NCBI GenBank assembly: GCA_025765615.1
Contig: JAIVFJ010000209.1
Coordinates: 1 to 64,000 of the forward strand
Length of the DNA stretch: 64,000 nucleotides
Direction: 5' to 3'
DNA from: Zopfochytrium polystomum
Lineage: Eukaryota > Chytridiomycota > Chytridiomycetes > Chytridiales > Chytridiaceae
The notes below the pieces were generated by a model. The model did no database searches. It saw only the letters and a list, made by a program, of their open reading frames with translations, and was not told where the DNA came from. Positions 22,477-32,770 of the stretch are shown here, in pieces (the first letter of the stretch is position 1; every line of letters begins with the position of its first letter). A program made the position numbers and the translations under genes.

Positions 22477-25207
22477 ATGAACCGCCGCACGACGCTGCGC
22501 CTCGCGGCGCTGCTGCTCGGCCTGGCTGCGTTGATCGCACTGGCCGTCGACCGCTTCGTCGTGCCCTTCCTGCCGGCGTCGTTACACTTTGCCGGCGGTG
22601 TCGGCGGGGGCGGCGACGGTGATAACAGCGAGGACTACTTTTACAACTTTGAGATCGGCGGCATTGCGGATGGAGACGATGGATCCGACGCAGCCGGAGC
22701 TGCAGCAGCGCCAGCACTACCGCTGCCGCCACTGCCACAACAACAAAAGAAGCAGCACCAGCCGCAGCAACAGCAGCAGCAGCAGCAGCAAGGAGGAGGA
22801 GGCGGTAACAACTACGGCGCCGCCCTCCTCGCCGCTGCCCACGACGACGACCCCTTGTTCTACCGCTACAGCGACGACACGGGCCCGCTCGCCAACGACC
22901 CCGTCGCTGAGTGGGCACAGCGCCCGCGCCCTCACGACATTGACCAGCAGCAGCAGGTCGTCGTCGTCGTCACCGTCTTTGTCCCCGCAGAGGACGAGTC
23001 CGCCACGGCGACCCCGACCCTCGAGGAGGGGGTGGTTGCGGGATCCACGCCGACGCCGACGATGACGGCGACAACGACGACTGCGGCGGCGCCGCCCCCC
23101 GCATCCACGTCCTTGTCGGCCAGACGCCAGAGGAAGCTCCAGAAGCAGCTGCAAGAGCAGCAGAAACAGAAGCAGCAGCAAGGCGAGCAATCCTCCTCCG
23201 CGACCTTTGCCCCCGCGGGCATCACCGTCAACGGCGTCCCGCCGAAACCCAAGCTCATCCTCGAGCCCCCCGCCTCGGCCTTCTCGCACCTCCGCCTGCA
23301 CCGCGACACGGACCGCAGCCTCAAGAAGCACCCGATCCCCGCCCACCGCGGCGTCGCCGACGCCTACCGCGCCCACTACGTCCGCGAGATGTTGCAGCAC
23401 GCGTGGAAGGGCTACGCCACCTTTGCCCTCGACGCCGACGACCTCCAGCCGCTGTCCGCCACCCCGCACAACTGGTACGCCGGCGGCGGCACGTTGTTGA
23501 ATACGGCGGTCGACGCCTTGTCGACGCTGTTTGTCGCGAATCTGACGGCGGAGTACGAGGTCGCGAAGGAGGCGGTGCTGATGCATTATTTGAGGCCGTC
23601 GACGCTGAGGCGGGTGCAGAGGATGAAGAAGAGGAAAGCGGCGGCGGCGGCGTTGGCGCTGCAGGGCGATGACGAGGACGAGGACGAGGAACTGGAGGAC
23701 GACGGCGACGCCGCCGACGACGCCGCCGACGACGGCGAAGCCGACGCCGAAATCGATGCCGACACCGACGCCGATGCCGACGACACGCCGCGGTTCGCGC
23801 GGTCGTTCTCCGAGCACGTGAACGTGTTTGAGACGACGATCCGCGTGCTGGGCGGGCTTCTCGGCGCGTACGAGCTGGACGGCGACGCGCTGCTGCTCGA
23901 GGCGGCACGCGGCGTGGCGGACCGGCTGCTGCCTGCGCTCGACGCGGGCGAGGGAGGCGCGCTGCCGCTCAACTATGTGAATTTGGCCGAGTGAGTCGTT
24001 TGTTTGTTTAATTTTTTTTTTTTTTTTTTTTTGGGTTTTTTTGTTTGTGCACTCTCTCTCATTGACTCTCCCTCACGCATGCACAAATCACACTCACACA
24101 CACACGCACGTACACACTCACGCAAATCAATTTTCAGCGGCACTGCGCGCGACCAGTACGGCGGCAAGACGTGGATCGTGCTTTCGCAGGCCGGGTCGCT
24201 GCAGCTCGAGTTCCAGTACCTGTCGGACGTGACGGGCGACCCCGTCTACGCCGAAAAGGCGCTGGCGGTGCTGCGCAACCTCGCGGCCAAGCCCGGGTCC
24301 AACATCCCGGGCCTGGTACCGTCGCACTTTACTGCTGCCGCGCAGTCGCCGTTCCACAAGGTGCAAGCGTACGGCGTCGGGCCCAACTCGGACTCGTACT
24401 ACGAGTACTTGCTCAAGCTGTACGTGGCGACGGGCGACGCGCGCTTCATGGACATGTTTGCAAAGGCGGCGGACGTGAGTAGAAGTAGTTGATTTTTTTT
24501 TCTTTCTTTTCTTTCGTTTTCTTCGTGTTCTCACGGTTCTCATCATGGTCCACCGAAAACAAAACCAAAACCAAAACCAAAAACAAACAACCAAAAAAAA
24601 AACAAAAAAAAAAAACGAAAAAAAAAAAAAAAACACACACACACACACACCAGGCCATGGTCATGTACATGCTGCAAGAGTCGCCCGACGGCGTGTTCAC
24701 TTACTTGCCAGACATCAACTCGCAGCAGCCCGGCGTCGCCACTCCGAACCAAATGTTCCACCACTTGGTATTGATTAATGTGTTATTTTTGAAATCAACT
24801 TGCACACACTTCGTACTCACTCACTCACTCACTCACTCACTCACTCAACTCAACAACACACTCACACTCACAGTCCTGCTTCACCGGCGGCATGTTCGCC
24901 CTCTCCTCGCTCACCACCTGCCCGCACCGCGCCCACCCGGCCCACCTCCCCGCCCCGCACACCTGCGCCTCCCAAGAGCTCCTCATCGCTCGCAAGCTCA
25001 CCTCCACCTGCGTCGCAACAGCCACCCTCCCCGACACGGCCGGCGTTGGCTTTGAGCTCGCGGGCATCGAGTTGCAAAAGGGCGGGCCCGTCCTCTACGA
25101 CAGGGGATACAGCCTCAGACCCGAGATCGTCGAGAGCGTGTTTTACCTGTGGCGCATCACGGGCGATGTCGTGTGGCGCGAGGTCGGGTGGAAGTTGGCG
25201 CAGGTTA

Positions 25208-25262
<55 letters not shown>

Positions 25263-25659
25263 TTGTGCGTATCTGGCCCCTCACAAACCCACCCCACCCC
25301 CCCAGAAACTCAACACGCGCTGCCGCAACGCCGTCGGCTTCCACGTGCTCAACGACGTCTACGACCCCGCGTCCGCCTTTGACCGCCAAGAGTCGTTCTT
25401 CCTGGCGGAAACCCTAAAGTACCTGTACCTGTAAGTTTTGAGGGTTGTTCCCTTCCCCCTTTCCTTCCCCACACCCCGATATTAAAAAAAAGAGGAAAAA
25501 AAAACAAACAACAAAACTACAAAATCAAAAAGGCTGTTCTCGGACGACTCGCTGATCCCCCTGGACCGCTACGTGTTCAACACCGAGGCCCACCCGCTGT
25601 CGATCCGCGGGCACGGGCGGAGGAAGGACGTCAAGTGGGGCACAAAGACGCCGATGTGA
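22477..25659 (+). CDS. Class I alpha-1,2-mannosidase (GH47)
   Basis: Six exons: 22477-23990, 24138-24474, 24654-24767, 24874-25203, 25306-25430 and 25533-25659. All phases agree, giving 848 aa. The enzyme trims alpha-1,2-mannose from N-glycans in the ER/Golgi. The N-terminus is a type II signal anchor (about residues 7-33) followed by a long Gln/Pro/Ala-rich stem (to about 290) encoded by CAG and GC-rich repeats. GH47 signatures: NVFETTIRVLGGLLGAYEL with Glu452; GPNSDSYYEYLLK with Asp590 and Glu594; CFTGGMFAL; a LRPEIVES motif with Glu739; and VFNTEAHPL, whose Thr824 is the Ca2+ ligand of the family. An Asp/Glu-rich insert (about 396-440) interrupts the catalytic domain, making it longer than typical members. 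The introns are built of T-runs and CA, CTCA or GT repeats. ER-mannosidase-I versus Golgi class cannot be decided. Confidence 0.92.
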
Positions 25660-25916
25660 GCCGGGTTTTGCAAAGGCGCGGGTAAGAGGGGAGGTTTGGA
25701 GTGGGACGAGGCGGGGCGGTGGGTAGGCGGTTGGAGAAGGAGCGCTGGATCGTATCGCTTTTTTCCTTTTCGTTTTCTGTGTTCTCTACTTGCTTACTGT
25801 TTTTTTTTTTTTTTTTTTTTTTTTTTGTTGGTGGGGATCGAGCTTCCAGTATTTACTTGTTTTGAACCGCCACACTTTTCTGTACGCTCTGTTTCATCGC
25901 TTGCTTCGTTTCTGTT

Positions 25917-25960
<44 letters not shown>

Positions 25961-26219
25961 CTCTCTATCTTTCTCTCTGTCTCTCTTTTCTCACCCAGCC
26001 TTCGTTGTTCCGTTTTCCTTTGCGCGCGCATGTTTTTTTCTTTTTTTCTCCCGTTCCGGTTCCGTACATCCCTCTCTCGTCGTCGGTTTGTTTCCTGTGC
26101 CTGTTGCGTTTCCGCCGCCCCCGGCTTGCCAAACTCGAAGCCCTTGTCGTTCGATTTTTTTCGGAAACATCACTGTCATGTTCATTTGATCACCAGTGTG
26201 GGGTAACGACCCCCATCCC

Positions 26220-26253
<34 letters not shown>

Positions 26254-26622
26254 GTTTTCTCTCTGTCTGCCTCGCTCGACTGACCCGACCCGACCCGACC
26301 TGGGAAACAACCCCGCTTGCTTTTGCCTGACTCTGTGCTGCTTTTGTGCCCTGTGAAGAGAGTTGCGGGAGAGGAAAACAACCAATGCTCAATTGCAAAA
26401 ACGCTTCCTTTTCGGCTTGGCCCAATCGTTTTCTTTTGTCCCCCCATTTTTTTGTTCTTCGTTGGGGCAGATAAATTCAGTCTAGACTGAGGCGCACCCC
26501 TCTCTTCTAAAAAAAAAATAAAAAATAAAAAATAAAAAAATAAAAATACATGTAAAAACGAAATGTCGACCCCCATGCCCCGAAACCCTGCAGACAGAAG
26601 GTGGGCAAGAAAAAACGTGTGT

Positions 26623-26691
<69 letters not shown>

Positions 26692-26860
26692 TTGCCTCCC
26701 TCGGAAGAGATGATGAGCCATATTCCGCTTGTTTTTTCTCCTTTTCTCTTTCTTTTTTTTTCTTTCTAGTTTTACTGCTGGACACAATCCATTTCCTCTG
26801 CATCCTCGAGGAGAAAAAATAAAACAGAATAAATTTATGGCCCCTGTTGAGAAAACGCTT
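25660..26860. other. Intergenic simple-sequence block
   Basis: No gene. T-run at about 25,800-25,826, (CT)n at 25,921-25,958 and about 26,221-26,253, (GACCC)n-like repeats at 26,280-26,300, A/T-rich AAAAATAAA repeats at 26,510-26,545, and (GT)n at about 26,616-26,689. Confidence 0.7.
26616..26689. repeat. (GT)n microsatellite
   Basis: Long, nearly pure GT tract of roughly 37 units with one TATG interruption near the start. Confidence 0.9.
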
Positions 26861-29800
26861 TGTACTTGTTGAAATCCGAGTGTGATGGAGCACGGAGGAG
26901 GCAGATGGGGTCGCAGGGAGCAGGAGCAGGAGGGTGTGACAAGCCAGGTCTGTGATCAACCTTTTTCTTCTTCATCTTTCATACTGAATAATTGCGCAGG
27001 GGCATATTCCAACACTCCCCCTTGCACACGCGCCCTTCGTAAACTTAGAGAAAAATCCTCCAAAGGTAAGAAACTGGGGAAGAGAGCGTAAAGCCCTGCT
27101 CGGATGAAAAACCCAAACTGATTGGCCAATCTCGGAAAACTGTGGCAGGGAAGTGAAAGGAGAATATCTGGGATGGTCAAGGCGGCTGAGGAGAGGACTT
27201 CAAAAGGGGTGTGGAAGAAAGATGTGAATGCCCAAAGCGGAGAAATGGAAAGAAAGTTTTACCCAATGCCCCACTTGGGCCCAACCCACTTCTACCCCTG
27301 TATGCCATTCAACCTCTTCATGCAATACCATACGCTGCATTCTATCCATGTCCAGTCCTTGCACAAGTCTTTCCTCCACAAGTGACCAGGCGTGGTGGCA
27401 GTTTGACCCAATGTAGCAAAGTGTGCTTGAAGTGGCTCGTTTGGATATCCGTTACCGTTATGTGAATTGTTGGTGTGTTGTCCTTGTATGCAGGAAGTTG
27501 GGATACATGAGTTGTGGTTTGAAGTTGCTGTCGATGACGTTTGAGACTGCTGCTGTTTAGGGCAATTGGTCTTTCAGGTGTCAGTGTTGAGGGAACCTGT
27601 GTGTCTGGTGATTTGTTCTGTTATATTCTGTTCTCCAGAAGGGATGGGCATCAGACTTCCACAACAAGAGGGGCTTCACTCAGAGCTGATGCTGGCGCCC
27701 AAGTGGCACTTTGGCACTGTGGCACTACAACAAGCAAGGCTCAATCACCGGGAACTTCAGGTAGCCACATAATCACATAATTGAAGAGTTGTAAATGGAG
27801 AAGTTGTATGTTTCCTGGTTATCACACATGCTCTCAATGGAATATGATTTCAGTTCTGTTGTGCTTTTAGGAGCTGAACTGCATCACTGTTGAATTGTCA
27901 GGACCAGAGGTGGCAGGTTAGGTACATATCAATCAGCCAAATTTTCTCAAGGTCAATGAGTGGGCTTGGCTTAATTGATTAATGCCAGCAACAGGAACAG
28001 AGTGCTATTTCAGATCCACCAAATTGGGTTGACTTCAGATGGTGCAACAGCCTCCACTGGTGCACGTTCAGACAAGCACAAATCATAAGGTTTATGCCCA
28101 GAAGGAGTGGGGTTAATGTTGGCAGCCGTAGAATACGGAGGTAGCATCAATTTAGAATTCCTTAGCACGGTTGCTGCTGTCCAGATTGGGGATCCGCCAC
28201 GTAAAATGACACTTCAAGCAAAGCAGGGCCATAGAGATCAGTGCTGGAGATAAACCCACTGTCCTCTTGTTTGCCAATGCACTGGGGCACGCTCGCGGCC
28301 ATGCGCTTGAGCAGGAAATGATTATGTCTTGGAATACATGACACTGCAACAACTGCATTTCCATCCACAGTGGTGCTGCCAAACTGCAAAAGAATGACTT
28401 AAGAAGAGTGAGTTGTTGTGCTGCTGTTGCTGGCAGAAGAGTATCAGCAGGACCAATGCTGGTGAGTCCTCTGTGACCCTCCGAAGCAGGGTTGCACCAA
28501 GGCCGCAGCCTATGGCAGTGCTGCGCCAACGTCGCATTTGGTGGTGGGGTTACGTCGTGACCTAGAGGTTTGAATGTGTGGTGAGAGAGAGGGAAAGGAA
28601 GCGGTCATGAAAGCTTATATTGAAATCTCTTCTCTTGTCACAGTCACTCTTGTTAGAGCGCTGCTCCAGGTTGTAATTCAGCTCATCCCCTGTGTAATTG
28701 GATTGCATCAGTTCTCTATCCGCAGGCATGAGTGTGAGTGTCTCAAAGAATGGCAAGATATTGTTCCAGATGAGGCTGTCAGTCAATCATCGTCACAAAT
28801 GATGTCACTGTTGTCATTGTTGCGCAGATCAGTCTTTGCCGTCATTGTTGGGTGTGATTGCGCAGCAAGCATCTCCAATCTTCAGCGAGTCCCAACGAAA
28901 GTTTGAATAGTTCAGCAGACTCCTGCAGCCAGTGTCGATGCATCAGAGTTCGTGGCCCAGCAAGGATGTTGAAAGGGCAGAAACTGAGGCTGGGAGGCTG
29001 GAGACAAAGACGATGACAACAACGTGAGGGGCGACGCCGGGGTTGGTGTCAGGGCAGATCGTTGTGGTTCATGATGAGGCTGCTGCGGGCCTTGTAGGTT
29101 CGGTCTGCGGGTCAAAGTTGGGCGCGGTGATGGAATGAACCAATTATGGAGCCTGCCACCACGTGTTGCTGTTGTGAGACTTGTGACTGTTTCTGCGATA
29201 GAGGTAGTTGGCAGCTTGCAGTCAAGCCTGCTCTGATCCTGCCAGTGGTTCAGGTCAAGCCCGCTGCCACGTGCCAGCTGTGGCGCTCAAGCAGCAGATA
29301 GCTCTGGTCTGTGGGCAGCAGAGGAACATCTACGGTGGCCAAAGACGCAACACCGTGGCCATGAAGGCAATTGAGTCTCCCAGCACAGTCATGCGCGAGC
29401 GGGGGTCCCCTCCATTCGATCAGAGAGTTCACTGGCGGCGGTCGCCGGCGCCGCCTGCCGTGCGGTGCTGGTGCCAGTGTGCCAGACGTGAATCGCCGAA
29501 TTGCGGCAGTCGTTGGTGGAAAGTAGACCTTCAGTGTATGTATGACAGTTGGGAGCTTGGTGCGAATAACGATCAACGGTTTCAATTCTTGAAGTCGGCA
29601 AGATGATTGCTTGCTTCAGTTCCGCACTCGCAATGGGGATGGATTGCTCTCACGCAACGAGTGCGAACCCTGCCGGCATCGCGCCAGCAACACCTTGATC
29701 AAGAACGGGTTTGCAATCGCCGATCCTGTCGAACCCGCTGCGGTAGGATCCCAACCACCACCGGCGCCGCGCATAGCCTGGGACACACGGGGCACACACC

Positions 29801-31453
29801 CTTCCGCCTGCTGTGCACGCAGATCGACCCACGGCCTGTGTGAGGTCGCAGCAGCGCGAGCACTGCAGGCGTGGCTGTGCGGGTATTTCGGCGGGCCACC
29901 GAAGCACCGTCTGCACCTTCCCCACCAGTTGCACGGTTGACAGTGTTCTCCCTTCACCGTGTCCACGTCCTTCATGGGCGTCGTCAGACATGCTTGGCCA
30001 AACAAAAAAAAAGGACGCAAAGCACCTTTGTCCGGATAGGGAGATCATGTCAAAGACATTTGCCCCGGTGCCAGATTGTGCTAAAGCGCAACACCGTCCT
30101 TCTGGTCAGACCTGCAAGACAAGAGCAGAGATCTCAACAGGACCCCGCAGTATAGCAAATCTGCGATGGCAGAGGGTTTGCGGCCCACAGACACACATCT
30201 CCACTTTCACTCCTTCCACTCGCTCACTCAGAGTAGACTGTTTACAACAGCTCTGTCTGCAATACAGTCGTTGTAGTCACCTAAAGTTGCAATACATAGG
30301 CGAAATTCTGCAGATGTAATTAGCCTGGCTCAATAGCTGGTTACTCGCTTTGCACTCTGCTCTGCATGTTCACCCTCGGCCCCCCAGTACACTCTCTTAA
30401 AGACAGGTTATACGCTGTCCCACGCCGCTCTCCAAACTCAAAAAAGAAAAAGGTGTGAGCCCAAGCGGAAAACTGTGGTCAAACAGAGGATAACCTGGAG
30501 TCAAATGGATGGGATGGACCATGTGGGCTAGATGAATGGCGACGGCAGTCAAAACAGCGTCTGCAGGTGCTAAAGTGGGGGGCCGGCCCACAACGCAGGG
30601 GCTTGGGTTGTTGAAAAAGAACAGCACGGTTGGGCGTTCTGTGAAAGCCAAATAAGCGAAAACAAGCGTTCATCGAGATCCTGATCTTTTCCTGTTACAC
30701 ACAATGGATCAGACGACCTTTGAGATGGGAAGCTCCTGGTTTTTAGCAGAACCAGTACCCTGGATTCAGCTCAAACTCAACAAAAGATTGGATGATGTGG
30801 TTCAGTTCTGTCTTTATAACAAGGCTTTGCACCTAAACTGATTTTCTAATTGCAATTAGTGGAGCAAAAAATCAGCCAAGGAAGGAACTCAAGGGGTTGT
30901 CTGTCTACCTCCCTGTTTTGGGATTGGCAGTCAATGGGCTGTCTGTCTCTCTGTCTGTCTCATCTCTCTGCTCTGTCTGTCTCTCTCTCTGTCTCTCTCC
31001 CTCTCCCTCTCTCTCGCTCTCTGGGACTGACAGTCAATAGGCTGTCTGTCTCTTTGTGTGTCTCTCCATCTCTTTGCCCTGTCTCTCTCTCTCTCTGTCT
31101 TTCTCTGTCTCTCTCTTTACGTCTGTCTTTACCTCTAAATAGACACTCTCTCTATTTCTGTCTCTCTCTCTCTGTCTCTCACACACAAGCACCAACCATG
31201 TAGGGAAAGGAAGAGAAAGGAAGGGAAGGAAACCTCACCCCAGCTTGGCATGCACACACACTGGCCTGGGGAAATCATACTGCAACTAGCTTGGTCTGGT
31301 GGCACTGGCCTGAAACACGGATGAGGAAAGAAAACGATTGGTTGTTACCCAGGTAGGATTTATTGGTTGAGAGATTGGTAATGAAGAACGAGAGGAAAGA
31401 GAAGGGAGTATTTATAAGAAAGGGGAGGAAAGAAAGAAGAAATGAAGGAAAAA
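26861..31453. other. Unassigned intergenic/repeat DNA
   Basis: No gene or transposon recognised on either strand; open frames are short and lack motifs. About 30,190-30,255 is an inverted copy of the repeat at 4126. 30,930-31,190 is a CT/CTGT simple-sequence block. 28.0-29.9 kb is somewhat more GC-rich with many short overlapping frames and could be an eroded element, but nothing identifies it. Confidence 0.4.
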
Positions 31454-31482
31454 TGTTATGAATCACCCTCTGGAAACCTCTG

Positions 31483-31580
31483 GAACATTCTAGAACATTC
31501 CTTCATGGAACCTTCTGGAACCTTCTGGAACATTCTAGAACATTCCTTCATGGAACCTTGTGGAACCTTCTGGAACCTTC
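31483..31580 (+). promoter_or_regulatory. Heat-shock-element arrays in the LTR (HSF-type sites)
   Basis: Inverted GAA/TTC trimers at exact 5-nt spacing form three groups: four units at 31,483-31,500; eight perfect contiguous units at 31,508-31,545; and six units, one imperfect, at 31,553-31,580. The groups are separated by CCTTCAT-type spacers. Three contiguous nGAAn units suffice for binding by trimeric heat-shock factor in yeast, flies and mammals. The arrays lie about 110-210 bp upstream of the TATA box. HSF control is inferred, not shown. Confidence 0.75.
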
Positions 31581-31690
31581 TTTGCTTTCCTGACTTGTCT
31601 TGTTGTCATTGGTATCATTGGTATCATTGTATTACTAATTGCTCTTTCTGGAACTTTCTTTGAGTCTTGACAAGGAACACTCTCAAAAGG

Positions 31691-31697
31691 TATAAAA
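31691..31697 (+). promoter_or_regulatory. TATA box of the LTR promoter
   Basis: TATAAAA within GGTATAAAAGGGGG, about 35 bp upstream of the AAGTGAATTAT sequence that the self-priming model requires at the RNA 5' end. Confidence 0.8.
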
Positions 31698-31808
31698 GGG
31701 GGATGGGGGACCTGTCCCATCCCTCAAGTGAATTATTGTTTCCAATACAATCATCACTCCTCTCAGTTCCTTGTCTGCCTTGTCCTGTCCTGCCATGTTC
31801 CTGACATC

Positions 31809-31819
31809 ATAATTCACTT
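31809..31819 (+). promoter_or_regulatory. Primer-binding site, self-priming type
   Basis: ATAATTCACTT, 2 nt after the 5' LTR, is the exact reverse complement of AAGTGAATTAT at 31,726-31,736, the predicted 5' end of the LTR transcript. No tRNA 3'-end complement (TGG-initial) is seen at the expected place. This is the geometry of Tf1-type self-primed reverse transcription. Confidence 0.8.
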
Positions 31820-31846
31820 CACCCTCTCCTACTACTCTCTGCCATC

Positions 31847-32770
31847 ATGTCTGACCCAAACAACACCTTCCCTGATGCAACTGCCTTCCAAGCCTTGATG
31901 GACCAATTGCAAGCCCTTTCAAGACAGACACACCAACTTCAAGAACAAGTCCTTCACCAGCAGCACCAGCTTCAACAACAACTTCACCAACAAGAACATC
32001 AAGCTCTTCCCCTGCCTCAAGCCAACCAAGCAAGAGAGCCCAAGGTTCCCAGCCCTGACAAGTTCACTGGGCTGGCCAAAGACCTTAGGAACTTCATGGC
32101 CACTGTGGAGAATGTCATCCTTCTCCAACCTTCAAGATTTCCCAGTGAGCAAGTCAAGGTTCTTTTCACAAGCACCCTCCTGTCTGGTCAAGCTCAATCA
32201 TGGTACAGATCTCTCCCAAGCACACCCACCACCCTGCAAGAGCTCTGGGAGGGGCTGGAAGCTACCTTTGGTGACCCCTACGCATCTTGGACAGCAAGAT
32301 CCAAGCTCAAGCATATCAAGCAAGGAAAGCAATCTTGTGTGGCCTACACCAACCAATTCAAGCAACTAGCCAGAGACTCTGGATACAATGATGCAGCTCT
32401 GATGGAGCTGTACCATGATGGTCTCCATGAGTCTATCCAAGACATGCTCTCCCAGTCTCTGCACATCCCTGAGACCTTGGAAGAGTACATTCTCCTTGCC
32501 ATCAAGATTGACAACAGACTCTACTCCAAGAGGCTGAAGCAAAGACAAGTAGGAACTACATCAAGACCTACCCCAGTTCCTCAAGCTCTTACAGTTCCTG
32601 AACCCATGCAAGTGGATGCAGTTGAGACACTTCCTAAGGGTCCTCTGAGCCAAGAGGAGAAAGCAAGGAGGGCCCAGCAGGGACTGTGTTTCTACTGTGG
32701 CTCCAAGGAGCATGCTGTCAAGGACTGCCCAAGGAAGAAGCACCCAAACTCCCAGGTCCAGGCTCACTGA
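31847..32770 (+). CDS. Chromovirus Gag
   Basis: 307 aa. The N-terminus is Gln/His-rich coiled-coil-like (about residues 15-60). The capsid-like retrotransposon gag region (about 75-230) includes LLSGQAQSWYRSL, LWEGLEATFGD and YTNQFKQLARD. A C-terminal CCHC zinc knuckle, CFYCGSKEHAVKDC, lies at about 282-295. It packages element RNA into particles. The stop (32,768-32,770) lies inside the pol frame and 21 nt beyond the slippery heptamer. Intact and near the usual length for such Gags. Confidence 0.93.
   Translation: MSDPNNTFPDATAFQALMDQLQALSRQTHQLQEQVLHQQHQLQQQLHQQEHQALPLPQANQAREPKVPSPDKFTGLAKDLRNFMATVENVILLQPSRFPSEQVKVLFTSTLLSGQAQSWYRSLPSTPTTLQELWEGLEATFGDPYASWTARSKLKHIKQGKQSCVAYTNQFKQLARDSGYNDAALMELYHDGLHESIQDMLSQSLHIPETLEEYILLAIKIDNRLYSKRLKQRQVGTTSRPTPVPQALTVPEPMQVDAVETLPKGPLSQEEKARRAQQGLCFYCGSKEHAVKDCPRKKHPNSQVQAH

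Larger units (their letters stand above)
31454..31806 (+). repeat. 5' LTR of the chromovirus
   Basis: 353 bp, TGTTATGAATC...TTCCTGACA. It contains three GAA/TTC arrays (31,483-31,580), a TATAAAA box at 31,691-31,697 and a predicted transcription start near 31,725. Identical to the 3' LTR except for one A/C difference near the end (CCATGTTC versus CCCTGTTC). Confidence 0.95.

Noticed and set aside
22717..23817. Long minus-strand frame inside GH47 exon 1
   Set aside because: Low-complexity Arg/Leu sequence opposite a gene with clear catalytic motifs.
29616..30020. Cys/Trp-containing minus-strand frame as a possible transposase zinc finger
   Set aside because: Too short, no catalytic motifs and no terminal repeats found.
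31001..31190. CRISPR-like direct repeats
   Set aside because: Only degenerate CTGTCTCTCT simple sequence; the window is eukaryotic.
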